DNA of 64,000 bases from Vibrio qingdaonensis (GTDB taxonomy: Bacteria; Pseudomonadota; Gammaproteobacteria; Enterobacterales; Vibrionaceae), in contig NZ_JAKRRY010000023.1 in NCBI RefSeq assembly GCF_026191675.1, forward strand, positions 32,821-96,820, in the 5' to 3' direction. This document shows, piece after piece, positions 63,857 to 64,000 of the stretch (position 1 is the stretch's first letter; each line of letters starts with the position of its first letter). The notes beneath the pieces were generated by a model that saw nothing but the letters and a program-made list of their open reading frames with translations, was not told the origin of the DNA and did not search any database. A program made the position numbers and the translations under genes.

Positions 63857-64000
63857 ATGACCATTTTTAAAACCGAAGCAAAATTTGAGCAGGCTTTTAT
63901 TGAGGTTCTTATCCAAAAAGGATGGGAGCCTGAAATACTCAAAAACAAAACTGAGGCCGAGTTACTGCAAAACTGGGCAAACATTTTGTTTGAAAACAAT
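63857..64000 (+). CDS. hsdR: Type I restriction endonuclease subunit R, N-terminal part (cut by window end)
   Basis: Forty-eight residues are visible. The opening (TIFKTEAKFEQAFIEVLIQKGW, then TEAELLQNWANILFENN) resembles HsdR N-termini. AAGGG lies six bases before the ATG at 63857, so I use that codon; the ATG at 63851 touches the same AAGGG. It would supply the cutting subunit of the hsdMS system. Confidence 0.75.
   Translation, partial: MTIFKTEAKFEQAFIEVLIQKGWEPEILKNKTEAELLQNWANILFENN

Overview
The window is a stretch of a gammaproteobacterial chromosome that reads as Vibrio (Vibrionaceae). The gene order hisS-ispG-rodZ-rlmN-ndk-pepB-isc operon-trmJ/suhB-secDF-yajC-tgt-queA, then oxyR2/prx2, cutC, phoU-pstBAC, ppk-ppx, pstS-phoR-phoB, rdgC, trhP and yfhL is the kind of housekeeping backbone seen on the large Vibrio chromosome. 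PstC and PstA are the long forms with a big inserted region, and the LysR regulator beside the peroxiredoxin has the Vibrio OxyR2 signature (Glu204-His-Cys206, Cys215). The species cannot be fixed from sequence reading alone.

Positions 1-40.7 kb are backbone. 1-6.4 kb: hisS (cut by the window edge), ispG, rodZ, rlmN, ndk and pepB on the minus strand. 6.5-12.1 kb: a complete Isc iron-sulfur operon (iscR-iscS-iscU-iscA-hscB-hscA-fdx-iscX) behind two abutting IscR type-1-like operators; a third such site lies between trmJ and suhB. 14.1-19.8 kb: preprotein translocase accessory genes (secF, secD, yajC) and queuosine genes (tgt, queA). 20.0-25.0 kb: a CBS-domain protein, oxyR2 divergent from prx2, cutC, a LysR regulator and a small outer-membrane-type protein. 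25.1-37.5 kb: a phosphate block (Pst transporter, PhoU, Ppk/Ppx, a second PstS-type protein, PhoR, PhoB) with Pho-box-like sites before phoB and in the pstC/ppk divergent region. 37.7-40.4 kb: rdgC, trhP, yfhL.

40.7-41.6 kb is a junction. It holds a 28-bp palindrome, about three 107-bp tandem units that each carry a terminator plus a decayed tRNA-Trp 3' half, an intact tRNA-Trp, and a short remnant resembling the 3' end of a tRNA-Asp. I read the last as the displaced 3' fragment left when an island entered a tRNA-Asp gene; the island would then run rightwards past the window end.

41.7-64 kb is accessory DNA. It begins with a satellite-like module: an RHH-like protein, two winged-helix proteins with a shared C-terminal motif, a double AlpA regulator, a DUF3024 protein, about 1 kb of gene-free DNA, an inovirus-Gp2/YagK-YfjJ-like protein and an RNase H. 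A further gene is split by an IS1111-group element whose removal exactly restores the reading frame. Next come a PD-(D/E)XK nuclease-like protein and a 962-aa RelE-like/UvrD helicase/ankyrin fusion (the best candidate for an undescribed defence module). These are followed by a minus-strand group with RecX and HU paralogues, an orphan MIX/LysM/pyocin/colicin-DNase effector with its Im-type immunity protein, and a type I restriction-modification locus (hsdM, hsdS, start of hsdR). The right side looks like a defence and competition island.
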